The translations under genes and the position numbers were made by a program. Shown here piece by piece: positions 53,487 through 64,000 of a stretch of 64,000 bases of DNA. The notes beneath the pieces were generated by a model. That model worked only from the letters and a program-made list of their open reading frames with translations. It did no database searches and was not told where the DNA came from. The stretch is taken from NCBI GenBank assembly GCA_029215795.1, contig JARDYH010000001.1, forward strand, positions 194,501,654 through 194,565,653, in the 5' to 3' direction. Each line of letters starts with the position of its first letter. Position 1 is the first letter of the stretch. Source of the DNA: Anniella stebbinsi (taxonomy: Eukaryota; Chordata; Lepidosauria; Squamata; Anniellidae).

Positions 53487-55037
53487 AGGCAAAATATTAA
53501 ATCTTTTCACCCTACCATTAGGCAAAGTATGCTTGAGATGGGAAACAGCAACAAAGTGTTGTAAGGCAAAGCTCTGTATCTCATGAGTAAGCCTGTTACC
53601 CCAATGTGCCAGTATCAAATTAAGATTAAATTCCTGCCTTCTGGATATAGAATTGCAGGGAGGGGGCAACACCTTGCCCTTCATCCCAGGCACCAAAATT
53701 TCTTGGACAAGCCCAGTTTCTACACACTACTTTTTATTTCTAGTTATCTGGACAGTGTGTAATACTTACAATGTAAATATTTATGGTTACTGGGATGTAC
53801 CTGAGTCCACCTTTTCCCGGTTTGTGCTTGTTTTTTCCTTCATCACCAATGATCTGCGGTTGAAAGAAAGGATAGGCTACATGCATATACCGAAGTGTGA
53901 GATTTTAAGCCTGCAGGAAACCTCCTTTCTTCCATGTCCTGATGCTTGGTGAGTGATGGGTCTTCCCTTCCTTTCTCTACAAAGAAATGCAAAGGACTGA
54001 AGAGTGCCTGCCTAATGGATTAGGAAAGTTGTTTTCCTCGCTTTGCCAAGACACCGGTAGTGACGGGTAAGCTCAGAGTTCCAGTCTAGTTTTCAAAATG
54101 TAATTACCTTGTGGAATAAATTCTGCCACACTTGTGGCATTCCGACTCTGGGCTTCAGCCAACATCATGCGAGAGGAGCTCTGCTTGCACGATGAGATTT
54201 TCTCTCCCTCTCTTTCCCCCTGCATCTCCCCCTGCCCTCCAAATAGCCCAACCCATCCCACATGTGGTGCCCATTCTGCTGGTGGACAAACACCACTGGA
54301 TACAACCCTGTGTCCACCTCTCCCATCAATCTGATGCATAACAGAAATCTATTTTCTGCATGAGTTAAAGCTTTCTAGTATGGAAAGCAGTGCAGATTTC
54401 AAGGCTACAGGGATTGTTTTTGGAGAAAAACAAACACAAAAAAGGGAGGGAGGGAGGGAGGAAGGGACCTCTCATTCCAAACCAACTGATAATATACATC
54501 ACTTTATAATTTGACAAAAGAGCTGTTTGGGTCCATTTGTGGTTACATGTGTGGTTACGTTAACATATTCAAAGCATTTACTTTGGTGTTCACTGCTGTC
54601 AAGCAGAGTTACACTAATGAACATCATTTAGCATCAAGTACAGCCTTTCTCTAGTGTGCAATGGCAACTGTCTCCATAGGAGTGTCAGAAAAGAAGAAAA
54701 TTGTGACCGATCAAATTAAAGGAGAGCGAAGAACCATACAAACATAGCAAGAGTCTGCAGTTTGCATCACAAGGGAGAGGAAGTTTGGAAAAACAAATCA
54801 AGGTCGGTACTTGGAGATGATGCATTCCTCTGGCAAGTTATGAGCCTGCAGGAGACAATGCAGAGATGTCCTCTCCTACCCTGTTTGGCCATTGGTCTCC
54901 TTGCTTGTCCTCCCTCCCCACCTCTTGTAGCAAGCAGAACTCTAATCGTACCCCACACTAGGTGGAAGGAAGAGGACAGGCAAGGAAACCAATGGAAGAA
55001 TATGGCAGGCTAGGGAAGAATTTACTCCAGTCAGCCT
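53484..55037. other. Unassigned stretch
   Basis: Only a short GGGA repeat (54443-54464) stands out. The overlapping frames at 54073-54341 on both strands have no recognised domain. Confidence 0.4.
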
Positions 55038-55336
55038 GAACCAGGCTGACGAGTGTTACCCAGAGGACCTTCTCTTCTGCTGCTTCCAGACTGTGGAATG
55101 GCCTGTCAGAGGAGATTCGACAAATTAGCAGTCTTCTGGAATTTAAGAGAGCTGTGAAGACTGCTCTCTTCCGGCAGGCCTACCCAGTTGAATTTTAAGA
55201 TGTTTTTAATAATGTATTTGTTTTTATCTGTTTTGATGGTTTATCTATTTTATGATTTTTATATTTATATTTATTGTCATTCCCCACGTCGATCTGGATG
55301 GAGAGGCAGGTTAGAAATAAAATAAATAAATAAATA
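55038..55336 (+). mobile_element. L2-type LINE (family A) 3' fragment
   Basis: Coding end GAGTGTTACCCAGAGGACCT to CCGGCAGGCCTACCCAGTTG, a stop (GAATTTTAAG), then a 3' UTR with CCCACGTCGATCTGGATGGA and a TAAA tail. Confidence 0.9.
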
Positions 55337-56143
55337 TTACAGCTGCATAACTTTGAACAGGAAGCTCGGTCTCTCCAAATTACGACCCTACATCTAGAAA
55401 AGCACTATATAGCCCCATATCCATAAGCTTAGATAGAAATCCTAGATAAGCAAAGACATCTGATATATTAATAAGAACACTGAACAGGTGATTTCAACAC
55501 CAAAGCATCAGGATGAAGTAAGGTATGGCAAGCAGCAGCATCTTGCACAATTGTCAACAGACAAAAATGCAAACACATCGTATCTGGTTCCTCCACTTAT
55601 TTGAAACAGTTCATTTTCTAGTACGAAAGGTACTAATCACCTTAGCTTTTACAAGATTCATCAGAGGCTGTATATCTCTGGTTGGCAAGGAGTATTTAAC
55701 AGGGACCATACTTTGAACTGAAAAAGAGCTGAAGGGTCAGCAACACTGGCTCTACCCACTGATTCACATCGGCCCCAAAACATGGGCAAAGAAAATTTGA
55801 TAAGAGTTTTCCTCTTATACAACTTCGCTGCTCACTCCTGTGCAAAAGCCATGGCATCGGCTTGGTTTTCAGAGTTCGTTAAGGCCATGGCCAGATCTAC
55901 CATCGCTTCAAATGTTCGCAAAAGGCACCTTGGAATGGAACTGCTGCGCTGGGGGAGGGGGTTAATCCTTTCCCCATTCCATTTTCCAAATGAAAGTTTT
56001 GCTCACAGGCCTACAGGAGGGAACAGCTGAGATGCACACGTGGAGAACTTTGCCACGGAAGACGGGAAGAGAGTGATTGAAGAGGTCTTTGCCTGTGTCA
56101 TGACTTGCAACAGTGAAAGTAGGTGAAAGTAGGTGAGACACAT

Positions 56144-56145
<2 letters not shown>
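55337..56145. other. Unassigned stretch
   Basis: No recognised feature. Confidence 0.4.

Positions 56146-56185
<40 letters not shown>
56146..56185. repeat. GT dinucleotide repeat
   Basis: Uninterrupted GT run of about 20 units. Confidence 0.97.
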
Positions 56186-56195
<10 letters not shown>

Positions 56196-56498
56196 AAGAG
56201 TGAAATTAGCGACTATGCTGGGGAGGGGGCAGTTGGGAAGGTCCCTGGGGCTGGACATCCGTTTTCAACATTCGGACCTTCAGTAAATTTCACTAATTGT
56301 GGTAATATTCCTCTCTCTTAGCCTTAAAGCTTAGAATGCTTCTTCCAGATAGCGTAGATGAACAGAAACACATTTTGGTCAGTGAAAAATGAAAAGGCAG
56401 CACAAGGTGGTATGTGGGGCAATAGAGTAAGCAAGGGTCATTCCTACTCAATAATGGCATCTCCAGTATGAAGTGAAATGACTGCCATAGCCTTCATG

Positions 56499-57495
56499 TA
56501 GGGATGCCCACTTTTGTTAGAATTCCGATTCAGTAATCAAAGCACAGGATAGAGGCCAAGTTGGGAGAATTTTGCAGCTGCCTGGCATTCCAGCAGCACC
56601 GCCACCATAAACCCAGCAGAAAGGAGATGGTAACCATATAGAGATAGTAGGCAGGAGAACCAAAGGATCATCTGGCTGCTTGGGCAGAGGGCACTGCAGC
56701 CCAAGACTCTCAGGAGAGTGTTGGCAACAGCAGCAGCAGCAACAAGCCATTGGCAAAATGATCTCTGATTAAAGCTTGTCATCTGTTGGGATGGTCCCTG
56801 GGCTGCTCATGCCACTGACTGCTATCCCGTGATCATTACCAATGGGTAAGTCAACACTCTGATGAGCTTTTGCCACAAGCACTTCTTAAATGTGTCCACC
56901 AACCCCAAGATTCAACTCAGCCCCCAATTTGGCATTTTGGAAAATGGCCTGCTTTGGCTCCGGACCAATTTGGTATCCATCTGTTTCGACTCAGTTCTTT
57001 GCGTTATATGCCTCTGTGTTTTGATTTAAAAAGAAGAACTAACTCTCAATAACTTTTTCTATTTCTTGGTAGAATTGGATGAAAATTGCAGAGATAGTTT
57101 CCCCGTGTTGGAGAATCAAGCCTGCCAAATTTCAGCACAATGGCCTCAGAGTGTTTTGTGTGGGGGGGTGTGGGTGTGGGTGTGCAAGAGCAGCCTAGAG
57201 ATTTTCAGAGTATCCAAAGGAGGGCATGCTCACCCTCCAATGTTCCTTGTGAACCATTCTTCTGAAAATGGCAGACATCCTAGAGGTGGCTCTAAGTAAG
57301 AAACCTGAGGAGTTTCAGAAGAACAGGTGCAGCAGTTCACATGGAAGGGGTGTCCTAAAAATTGGTGGGGGAGGGTTTCACTTCCTGTTCCCTCCTTTAG
57401 TTTTTTGGACAATTTGTATGAAAATGGCACACACCGTACAGGTGTCCCAGGAAAGAAATCTGCAGAATTTCAGAAGGGGTAGGGAGTTATGATTC
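56499..57495. other. Possible hAT-type element with internal direct repeats
   Basis: Begins TAGGGATGCCCACTTTTG, like other hAT-type ends here, but no matching right end was found. Inside, blocks with ATGAAAATGGCA or CTGAAAATGGCA followed by an AAGAAA(C/T)CTG and a TTTCAGAAG motif recur near 57262 and 57418; a similar block (GGATGAAAATTGCAGAGA, CCAAATTTCAGCAC) lies near 57076. Confidence 0.4.
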
Positions 57496-57595
57496 TTGAA
57501 ACCAGTTTAAGGCTCTTTCACAGTGAAGTACGGTGGCTTTGGAAAAATGAACATCTCATGGTTCTATCCTTTCCCTACCCTACTGGAAGTAGTGC

Positions 57596-57692
57596 CTGCC
57601 ATCCTATGCATGTTTAGACAGAAGAGGTCCTACAAATGCTGGGATTTGTAGGACTTTTTCCAGTCTAGACATGCATGGGATTGCACCCTAAA
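57596..57692. repeat. Short hairpin element, AATCCTATGC type
   Basis: CCATCCTATGCATGTTTAGA with AGGTCCTACAAATGC faces ATTTGTAGGACTT and AGACATGCATGGGATTGCAC. Confidence 0.85.
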
Positions 57693-57827
57693 ACTCACAA
57701 AACAGAGGTAAAATGTGCCCAAGGATTAGAAGATTGATCTGTCAGTCACTCAACCACACTCCCCCCCCCCTCGGGTAGCATTTTGGAGAAACAAATCTAA
57801 AAGACACTATTTACAGGAGACAAAGGC

Positions 57828-58325
57828 TGAGTTCGGACAACACTTTAGGCAACAGAGGGGGGAACAGCGTACTGACCATGTGTTATTTTGGCGGCGGTGC
57901 AGCAGCATCCGCCACACGACATGTTGCCCCTCCCCCCGTCGCGCGGCTGAAAGTCCCGGCATCCTTCTGGGCTGCTGCGTCTCCTCCCTCAGTCCTCCAG
58001 CTGTATCCTAGCATGCACCGCACGTTCTACCAGCTGTATTGGAGCAGCTAGGGTTTTTTCGGCTGCTCCGGCCGGCTATGACCAAACGGAATAGTCCACA
58101 GAGAGAGGGGGGTTTCCTCCACACGACACTTTAAACAACAGAGTTCGGGATAAACAACATGCAACCCCGTTGTTTTTCTCCATTGTATAATTTCCCCAAA
58201 TAGCGTACTGTCCGTTGTGTGTGTGTGTGTTGTGTGTTGCCCTCCACATGACACAATAAGCAACACAACTGACAATTGTTTTCTCACCCCCTCCGTTGAT
58301 TATCGTGTCGTCTGAACCAGGCCAA
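57828..58325. mobile_element. DNA element with GAGTTCGGACAACAC ends
   Basis: GGCTGAGTTCGGACAACACT at the left and ATCGTGTCGTCTGAACCAGG at the right are inverse ends. Inside, CACACGACAC and CACATGACACAATAAGCAAC repeat the end motif. The element starting at 63790 has the same type of ends. No coding capacity. Confidence 0.7.
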
Positions 58326-58531
58326 AGTCTCTGTTTCTCCAAAACACAAGTCAGTACTGGAAGTCTTGTTCGGCTCCAGCTTTCTGGTGGCTTCAGAGGG
58401 AAGCTTGCTATTACTATCGTTTATCTTGCTTTGTTAAAAATGAAAGGGAAAAAGGCCTTCTCCTTCTCTGCATTCAGTGTGCGTGTGTGCACATCTAATG
58501 GACTGGGCTGTGGCCCAAGAAAGCTCATGTC

Positions 58532-59156
58532 TAGGGTGACCAGATTTTGAGGATCAAAATCCCGGACCCCCCCCGCCACCCCACCCACCCAAAACAACCC
58601 CACCCGCGCGCCCGCGCCGCCCCGCCCCACCCCCCCACCCGCGCCGCCCGCCCCCACGCTGCGCCACCCGTCCGCTAGGCTGCCTGCCCCCGCGCTGCCC
58701 GCCCCGCACACGCACGCCCTGCGCCGCCCGCCCCGCGCTCCTTACCAGCTGGGGCGTCCGCTTCCCTCCGGTGCTCGGAATCTACTGAGAAACAGGCTTC
58801 CTGGCCTGTCTCTCAGTAGCGTGGCGAGTGATGACGTCATCACCCGGCGCGCTACTGAGGGACAAGCCACGAAGCCTGTTTCTCAGTAGATTCCGAGCAC
58901 CGGAGGGAAGCGGACGCCCCAGCAGGTAAGTGCCTCGCGCTGCCAGCCTCCCACCACCGGCACGTGACCCCCCGCTGCCCCGGTTTGCCCCCGCCGCCTC
59001 CCCGGTTGGCCCAGATCGCCCCAGGGCCATCTGGTCACCCTTTTGGGGGGCTAAATTTCCGGATTTGGCCCCCCAAAACAGTTTTTCCACCCGGATGCGG
59101 ATTTGCTCCCCATTTCCCGGGCATGTCCGGACAAATCTGGGCGGATGCTCACCCTA
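58532..59156. mobile_element. GC-rich hAT-type element with palindrome (d)
   Basis: Starts TAGGGTGACCAGATTTTGAG, ends with the inverse of TAGGGTGAGCATCCGCC, exact 8-bp duplication CTCATGTC (58524-58531 and 59157-59164). A long palindrome is centred at 58835 on GATGACGTCATC, with CTGAGAAACAGGCTTC-type arms reaching AGCAGGTAAGTG. No transposase. Frames such as 58421-58711 (minus) are compositional. Confidence 0.85.
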
Positions 59157-59164
59157 CTCATGTC

Positions 59165-59654
59165 ACATTAAACCTTTTAGTCTTAAAGGACCATAGGAAT
59201 GTGTTTCAAAAATTACATTTGTCACCCCAAGACAAAGTCACAAAGACTGCAAGGGATGCAAATGTCTCTGGAGTCTATTGTATATTGTATTCTGTGGAGA
59301 GACTCTCCATCACTCCTCCCCCCTCCCCACGGAGATTGCTTGTCTCTTGTATCTTCAGAAATATATTCCCCCCCAAAAAAAATAACTACTCTTTTTGTCA
59401 TGAAAGGCATTACATCTAATCTAAGAAATGTCAAATTAATGTTTTTCTCTTCCAGAAAACTGCTCTCATTGTGGAATAATGATATTTCTGCACCATTTGC
59501 TGGATATTTGTATTGCTTGAAAATTTAACTAGCTTTCTTCATCATTTTCATTGTTAGATTAATAGGACTGTATCTAGGGCAGCTTCAATAGGGAATATAA
59601 GTCTGGTAGGAAAACTAACAGCAAGAAATAAATAATGCTGAATTTTATATCCCA
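59165..59654. other. Unassigned stretch
   Basis: No recognised feature. Confidence 0.4.
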
Positions 59655-59805
59655 TACTTAAGAACAGCCATGCTGGATCAGACCAAAGTCTAACACTCTG
59701 TTTACACAGTGGCCAACCAGCTGTTGACCAGTGACCCACAAGCAGGACACATGTTTCCCAGCAACTGGTGTATATAGCCTTACTGCCTCTGATACTGGAG
59801 GGAAC
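59655..59805 (-). mobile_element. CR1 LINE 3' fragment
   Basis: Reversed CR1 3' text: AGAACAGCCATGCTGGATCA, then GTGGCCAACCAGCTG and ACTGCCTCTGATACTGGAGG. Confidence 0.8.
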
Positions 59806-59929
59806 TCCTTGATGGCTTGGGCCTTAATTCTCTTCACCACTACTGGAGGTGTCTAAACTTTGCCCATGTCAATTTCTTTCTCCCTTTAATCCCTGTTTAC
59901 AGCACCAATGCTGATATTACCCAGGAATG

Positions 59930-60055
59930 GCCCTCCATGCGTTTGGGCTTACAACTCCCAGCGACTTAAGGCCCTCCAGATGTTTTGGCCTACAACTTCT
60001 AATCTTTCAACATTGGCCATCCTGACTATGGCTGATGGGACTTGTAAGACCAAAT
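59930..60055. repeat. Hairpin MITE fragment, GGCCCTCCAGATGTTTTGG type
   Basis: GGCCCTCCAGATGTTTTGGC with CTACAACTTC, then GCTGATGGGACTTGTAAGAC. A second partial copy (GGCCCTCCATGCGTTTGGGC) precedes it. Confidence 0.65.
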
Positions 60056-60388
60056 GACTTGTACAGGCATTACCTGCCTTGTGTGATCAGGGACACCGCA
60101 AAAAGCAGGGCTCCCCGTTGTGCAGACTGAGCCAGATGTAAGGGAAACAAGGTCTAAGCTATGTTTTCCTCCCCTGACATGCTAGTTTTATTCTACAGGG
60201 TTTTGTTTTTTGCAAGCCCCTCCTGCTATACAAAGTGGTACAGCCCACACAGATTAACCGTCCCAAGGAGAACTAGGCCTACCACATGGCCATGCACCTC
60301 CAATAGTGTTCAACACATTCCACTGCCAAAATCAATTTCTTAACAGCCAAAGAAAGCCACCAGCTTCTGACTGCCTCAACAACTTGGG

Positions 60389-60735
60389 CTGCCTCTACAA
60401 GAGGCATTTAAAGCTCTTTCAAGGCGCATTAAAAAATTTACCTCTACAAGAACGGAGAGCAAATCGGGCGTAGAGGCGCATTTTCTCTCTGATTATGCGC
60501 ATTATTGAATGCGCGTTAATCCGCGAGTTTTAATTTGCGGCGGGAGTTAAATCGCCTTACCGCCATGTAAACATGCGATTCTCCGCATGTCAGCAAGTTT
60601 AAAGCGCATTTCAGTCGTCCAGTAATGCGCTTCGCCGCCTCTCGTACAGAGGTATTAGGAGTAAATGCGCTTCCGCAAATATGCGCATAATCGGGCAGCC
60701 AGGCGCCAAAGCGACTCCTTCTAGAGGGGGTCTTG
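60389..60735. mobile_element. CpG-rich element with repeated GCGCAT words
   Basis: At least seven GCGCAT or ATGCGC words in about 300 bases, partly arranged as an imperfect palindrome. CTGCCTCTACAAGAGGCATT at the left is loosely mirrored by AGCGACTCCTTCTAGAGGGG at the right. No protein. Probably a MITE; no target duplication found. Confidence 0.5.
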
Positions 60736-61615
60736 GCTAAAGCTCTTGGAAGGGGGTCTCAAAGATTCAAGACTGGAGTTATCAGTTCAGCAGATGCCTT
60801 CCTCTTTCAAAAGGAATATCCCAAAATAAGGATTCCTATAATGAGGTGTGTGTTTTTCTCATAAAGAAAGTAAGCCTACCGAAATAACTCTGTGGCTTAA
60901 TTTTAATATTAAATCTTTGCATTAGGGCAATTAAGAACTATGGAAACAAAGAGCTTCAGTTCCAAATCCTTGACAAGTTGCAATGAAGAACTCTAATTTG
61001 CTGCCTAAGTAAAAGTGCATCCATTGCTTATAGAGTACTCCAGCTGGTTCTTGAACACTTGGCACTGTTGCTAAAAACAGAATTTGCATAGGTTGGCTGA
61101 GGTGTTGTAGGAAATGCCAATGGCAAGAATGTTCGCTCTTGACTTGAGCTAATATTCATAATTAATAATCTGCGAGTTGCATTGCTGGTTCTCTTCTTGA
61201 GAACATTAGCCAAGTTTGCAGAGGATCCAAAAACGCCCCTTGTCTTTTGTCTTCTCCACCCACATTTTTCAGGATTGACTCTGCATTATGTAAGGGCTGG
61301 GTTGAAAAACCTGTACCATAATAGCTTTGGGGCATTGAGAAAGCCCAAACAATGAGGATATTCTCTCTTCAAGAAACTGCTTCTCCTCCCACAGAAGTCA
61401 ATGACATCAGTGGAAGTGAAGTCCCAGTTCAGGAAGTTGCCTGGCTATATTAGGTAACCTTGCTAAGGTGAGGAGAGAGATGCAGTCTAAAATTTAAGTA
61501 GCTGGGTGTGTTTAAAGAGGGAAAGTGAACTTCAAGAAATGTAATACAGTTCCATATGAAACTATTAGTACAGTATGAAGGTTCAAAAGATTATATTCAT
61601 GCAGACCCAACACTT
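60736..61615. other. Unassigned stretch
   Basis: No recognised feature. The part near 61040-61215 is AT-rich with AATATTCATAATTAATAATC and could be conserved non-coding DNA. Confidence 0.35.
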
Positions 61616-61758
61616 GGGCCAGATCTACACCAGGCAGGATACAACGCTTTGAAAATGGTTTGAAAACTGTATATGAAGTGTGTCCTGGGCCCCAACAGTT
61701 GTCACTACTGTTATAAACCATTTAAAAAGCAGTAGTGGAGATCCTGCCTTGGACCAAT
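61616..61758. mobile_element. GATCTACACC-type DNA element, uninterrupted
   Basis: GGGCCAGATCTACACCAGGC, TTTGAAAATGGTTTGAAAAC, GGGCCCCAACAGTTGTCACT and TGTTATAAACCATTTAAA, then AGTAGTGGAGATCCTGCC. The intact counterpart of the split copy at 48028. Confidence 0.75.
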
Positions 61759-61781
61759 GATAGTCAGTTAGAACCTAACTG

Positions 61782-61921
61782 TGCATGTTGTGTGTATGTT
61801 GTATGTTTTTGCTGTTTTAATTTTTGTATATTGTTTTTAATTGTTTTTAATCCTATGTAAACCGCCCAGAGAGCTTCAGCTATGGGGCGGTATACAAATG
61901 TAATAAATAAATAAATAAATA
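61782..61921 (+). mobile_element. L2-type LINE (family B) tail
   Basis: TTTGCTGTTTTAATTTTTGT, then AAACCGCCCAGAGAGCTTCA, GGGGCGGTATACAAATGTAA and TAAA repeats. Confidence 0.9.
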
Positions 61922-63095
61922 TCATCCTGTGATTAGCTTGAACGACTGGAGTTAATGCTCATATTTGGTGATTGGGATGCTGCAGATATCTGCACAAGAA
62001 AGATTGTACAAGAGGGTTAGTTTTGCCAACAATGAATGGAACACATCTTCACCCTATATTTTAGAGAAAGGCAGCTAAGAAATGTAAAAATACCCGCAAC
62101 AATGACTCCCACTGTTAGTAGATTCCCTATGTGAGAATGTGCTGGTTAATGAGCATGTCAATCCATTATTTTATTTGCATATCTTTAGAAACCTATACCC
62201 ACACACTCTCCTAACCTCAACTATCAATTTATTTATTTATCTGCATCAGCCATAGGCCTTTACAATCAATACATCATACATAAAACACAACAGAACAAAT
62301 AAACATATAAAACTAAAAATTATTTATATATTATGGGATCATATTACATTTTATTTAAACAGTAGGTGCCAAACATTCTTTGGACTTCACGGTCTCCACT
62401 TTATATGTACATATCAGATGATTGCCCTGAGAGGGATACAAATAGCTGGTCAATTCATTCTTTCCACAAATCTCTATAAAAGGAGCAGAACTACAATACA
62501 TGAGGCCCTAACCTCAAAAACTAGAGGGTTTGAGGAATGTACATGCAACATGTCCTCATGGTACCTTGGAATATTGACAACAGAGAACAACACAAACCCT
62601 CCACTGACCAGAGCTGAAAGTAAGGCTCCCCCTCTGCCCAGAGAAGAATAAATCTCAGAGGAAGCACTTCCTTGATGCCACGTTTTCTAGCATTCACTTA
62701 TGGTTTTTCCTCCACAAGCCCCACTTGTAGCAATTCTTATTCTTCACCATGTTCTTATGGATTCTTCGCCAATACTTCTTCACCATGTTCTTATGGATCA
62801 TGGTGCTAAGCATGAAATCAAGAGCAAATCTGCTGTCTGTTGTGTGAATGTGCTATATAAATTGCAGCAAATCGCATGTCTTCGGAAAGCTAGAAATGAT
62901 CTCACACTCTGCCCTCAGGAGAAATGCTATCATTGACTTCAGTCTTAATTCAAAGAACTCTAGAGCTGTGTTTTCATTAAACAAAAATTATATAAGCAGG
63001 TCACAAGCACACATGTAATCATCTCCAGTATGAATACTTTGTGGATATTCCTTGGTAAATGGCAAGTCGTCCTGTCTGGACACCACAGGTTTGCT
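61922..63095. other. Mostly unassigned; possible reversed LINE tail
   Basis: Near 62224-62260 the minus strand reads AAAGGCCTATGGCTGATGCA followed by ATAAATAAAT, which looks like a LINE 3' end of unknown family. A 19-base TTCTTCACCATGTTCTTAT repeat occurs near 62741 and 62778. No gene recognised. Confidence 0.3.
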
Positions 63096-63360
63096 CACCT
63101 ATCTATAATAATAAAAGTGTATGCGTGTCTGTCTGTCAGCACCATGACTGTAAAATCTAGACACCCCCCGGAACTCGGCATGCACACTAGGGGGACCCTA
63201 GAACTGTGTACCTAGCAATTATTTTGATCATAAAATGCATTAATCAATTTTAATATGGTCATGTGGTTGAACCTTGCAGTAACGTCTTCAACCACTAGGG
63301 GCACACTTCCCTAACCAGCACAACAGTTTGCAGTCCATACAGTTTGAAGGCAGAGGGACA
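63096..63360. other. Repeat-like stretch of unknown class
   Basis: AATAATAAAAGTGTATGCGT with GTCTGTCTGTC, then ACACCCCCCGGAACTCGGCA and AACCACTAGGGGCACAC. It reads like a high-copy repeat but no end or family could be named. Confidence 0.3.
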
Positions 63361-63366
63361 GAGTTA

Positions 63367-63626
63367 CTGTATTTCTTTGATTCTAAGACACCCTTTTCCC
63401 CCCATATAAACGTCTCTAAAAACAGGGTGCGTCTTAGAATCGTTGGCATCTTAAAGCACAGTTTTCAAATTTTCACGCGCTTTGCACAAGGCACCACACA
63501 TTTTGTTTTTACGCGGAAACCCAGCCTCCATTTTTTCCCTTAGAATCAAAGCTTTTTTTCTGTTGGTGGTACTGAAATTAAGGTGCGTCTTACAATCAAT
63601 GGCGTCTTAGAATCGAAGAAATACGG
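63367..63626. mobile_element. MITE with 27-bp TIRs and TA flanks
   Basis: Starts CTGTATTTCTTTGATTCTAA, ends with the inverse of CCGTATTTCTTCGATTCTAA. The inverted ends continue to AAGACRCC, and TA lies at both edges (63365-63366 and 63627-63628). A TA duplication fits Tc1/mariner. GTGCGTCTTAGAATC also occurs inside. Confidence 0.7.
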
Positions 63627-63789
63627 TATATATCTGTTTCCTACGCCCTGCTGTGGGGCAGCCCCCCCCCCCCGAGCAGAATGGAGTGCAAAGACCTCTC
63701 CCTTAGGGGGCTCTAGGAGTGAACCATCGCACGGGCAATGCGTAGGGATGCCAGTGGGCACGCCTTCACTCAGATGAGGTGGAAACAAT

Positions 63790-64000
63790 GGCTCAATTCG
63801 GACGACACAATAAACAACTGGTGTGGGGAAAACAATCGTCAGTTGTTTTGACTATTGTGTCATCCGAATGCTGACATAGTCAACTCAGCGCTGATCCTCA
63901 TCCACACCGCAGTTGATTATTTATTACCATGTTATGTGGGGAGTGCCCCCTAGGGTTAGCGTGAGGGTTAGGGTTAGTCAACTCACCATTGACTATCGTG
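63790..64000. mobile_element. DNA element with TTCGGACGACAC end, cut by window edge
   Basis: GGCTCAATTCGGACGACACA matches the end of the 57828 element. CACAATAAACAACTGG faces GTTGTTTTGACTATTGTGTC. The right end lies beyond the window. Confidence 0.6.

Noticed and set aside
54073..54341. Overlapping frames on both strands as a coding exon
   Set aside because: No domain is recognisable, and long frames on both strands at the same place suggest stop-poor composition.
63952..63976. GGGTTAGGGTTAG as an interstitial telomere
   Set aside because: Only about two exact TTAGGG units, inside a DNA element end; too short to call.
1..64000. A new multi-gene defence or biosynthetic system
   Set aside because: No cluster of non-transposon genes is present. 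The novelty here lies in the structure and nesting of mobile elements.

Overview
The window looks like ordinary intergenic or intronic DNA from a squamate reptile (lizard or snake). Four LINE lineages can be read from translated motifs: L1, an L2-type group with two 3' tail families, CR1, and R4/Dong. Alongside them are tRNA-derived SINEs, many hAT-type non-autonomous DNA elements with 8-bp target duplications, and short hairpin elements. This mix is typical of lizard genomes. No host protein-coding exon, rRNA, tRNA gene or CRISPR array was recognised; nearly every long open frame belongs to a retrotransposon or is an accident of GC-rich repeats.

Layout. 1-690 is a decayed CR1. 1081-10620 is one old minus-strand L1 cut up by four later insertions: a full-length L2-type element with an intact 999-codon ORF (1148-4399), an L2-type 3' fragment (5233-5795), a hairpin MITE (8288-8606) and a CR1 (9313-10298). 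A tRNA-SINE lies just beyond it. 11.1-15.1 kb holds a GATCC-rich hAT element, a second SINE, a 417-bp palindrome and a TAA-flanked element. 15.9-18.1 kb is an internally deleted L2-type copy. 19.9-20.9 kb holds pieces of an endonuclease-bearing LINE of uncertain clade. 27.1-29.5 kb is an R4/Dong element sitting inside TAA repeats. 29.6-31.4 kb is a very GC-rich hAT-type element with five tandem long palindromes. 32.3-33.4 kb is an L2-type 3' fragment broken twice by the same MITE family. 36.8-38.4 kb is a CR1 3' end split by a hAT element. 39.7-42 kb is MITE-rich. 42.7-46.0 kb is a second, frameshifted near-full-length copy of the L2-type element. 47.8-53 kb and 57.8-64 kb are further nested hAT-type and hairpin elements.

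How the parts relate. Insertions can be ordered from target duplications: old L1 and CR1 are the substrate, L2-type and CR1 fragments landed in them, and hAT-type MITEs landed last, several inside other MITEs. The 999-codon ORF could supply endonuclease and reverse transcriptase to its own family. The SINE at 10.7 kb carries a 3' tail like that of the second L2-type family and may have used that machinery. No hAT transposase is encoded here, so the MITEs must have been moved by elements elsewhere.

The most unusual structures are (i) a roughly 320-bp MITE, seven copies, built as a hairpin of hairpins; (ii) the five-fold tandem palindrome array with CRE-like centres and splice-donor-like arm ends; and (iii) the R4/Dong copy bounded on both sides by TAA repeats. 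Family names come from motif recognition only; no database search was possible.
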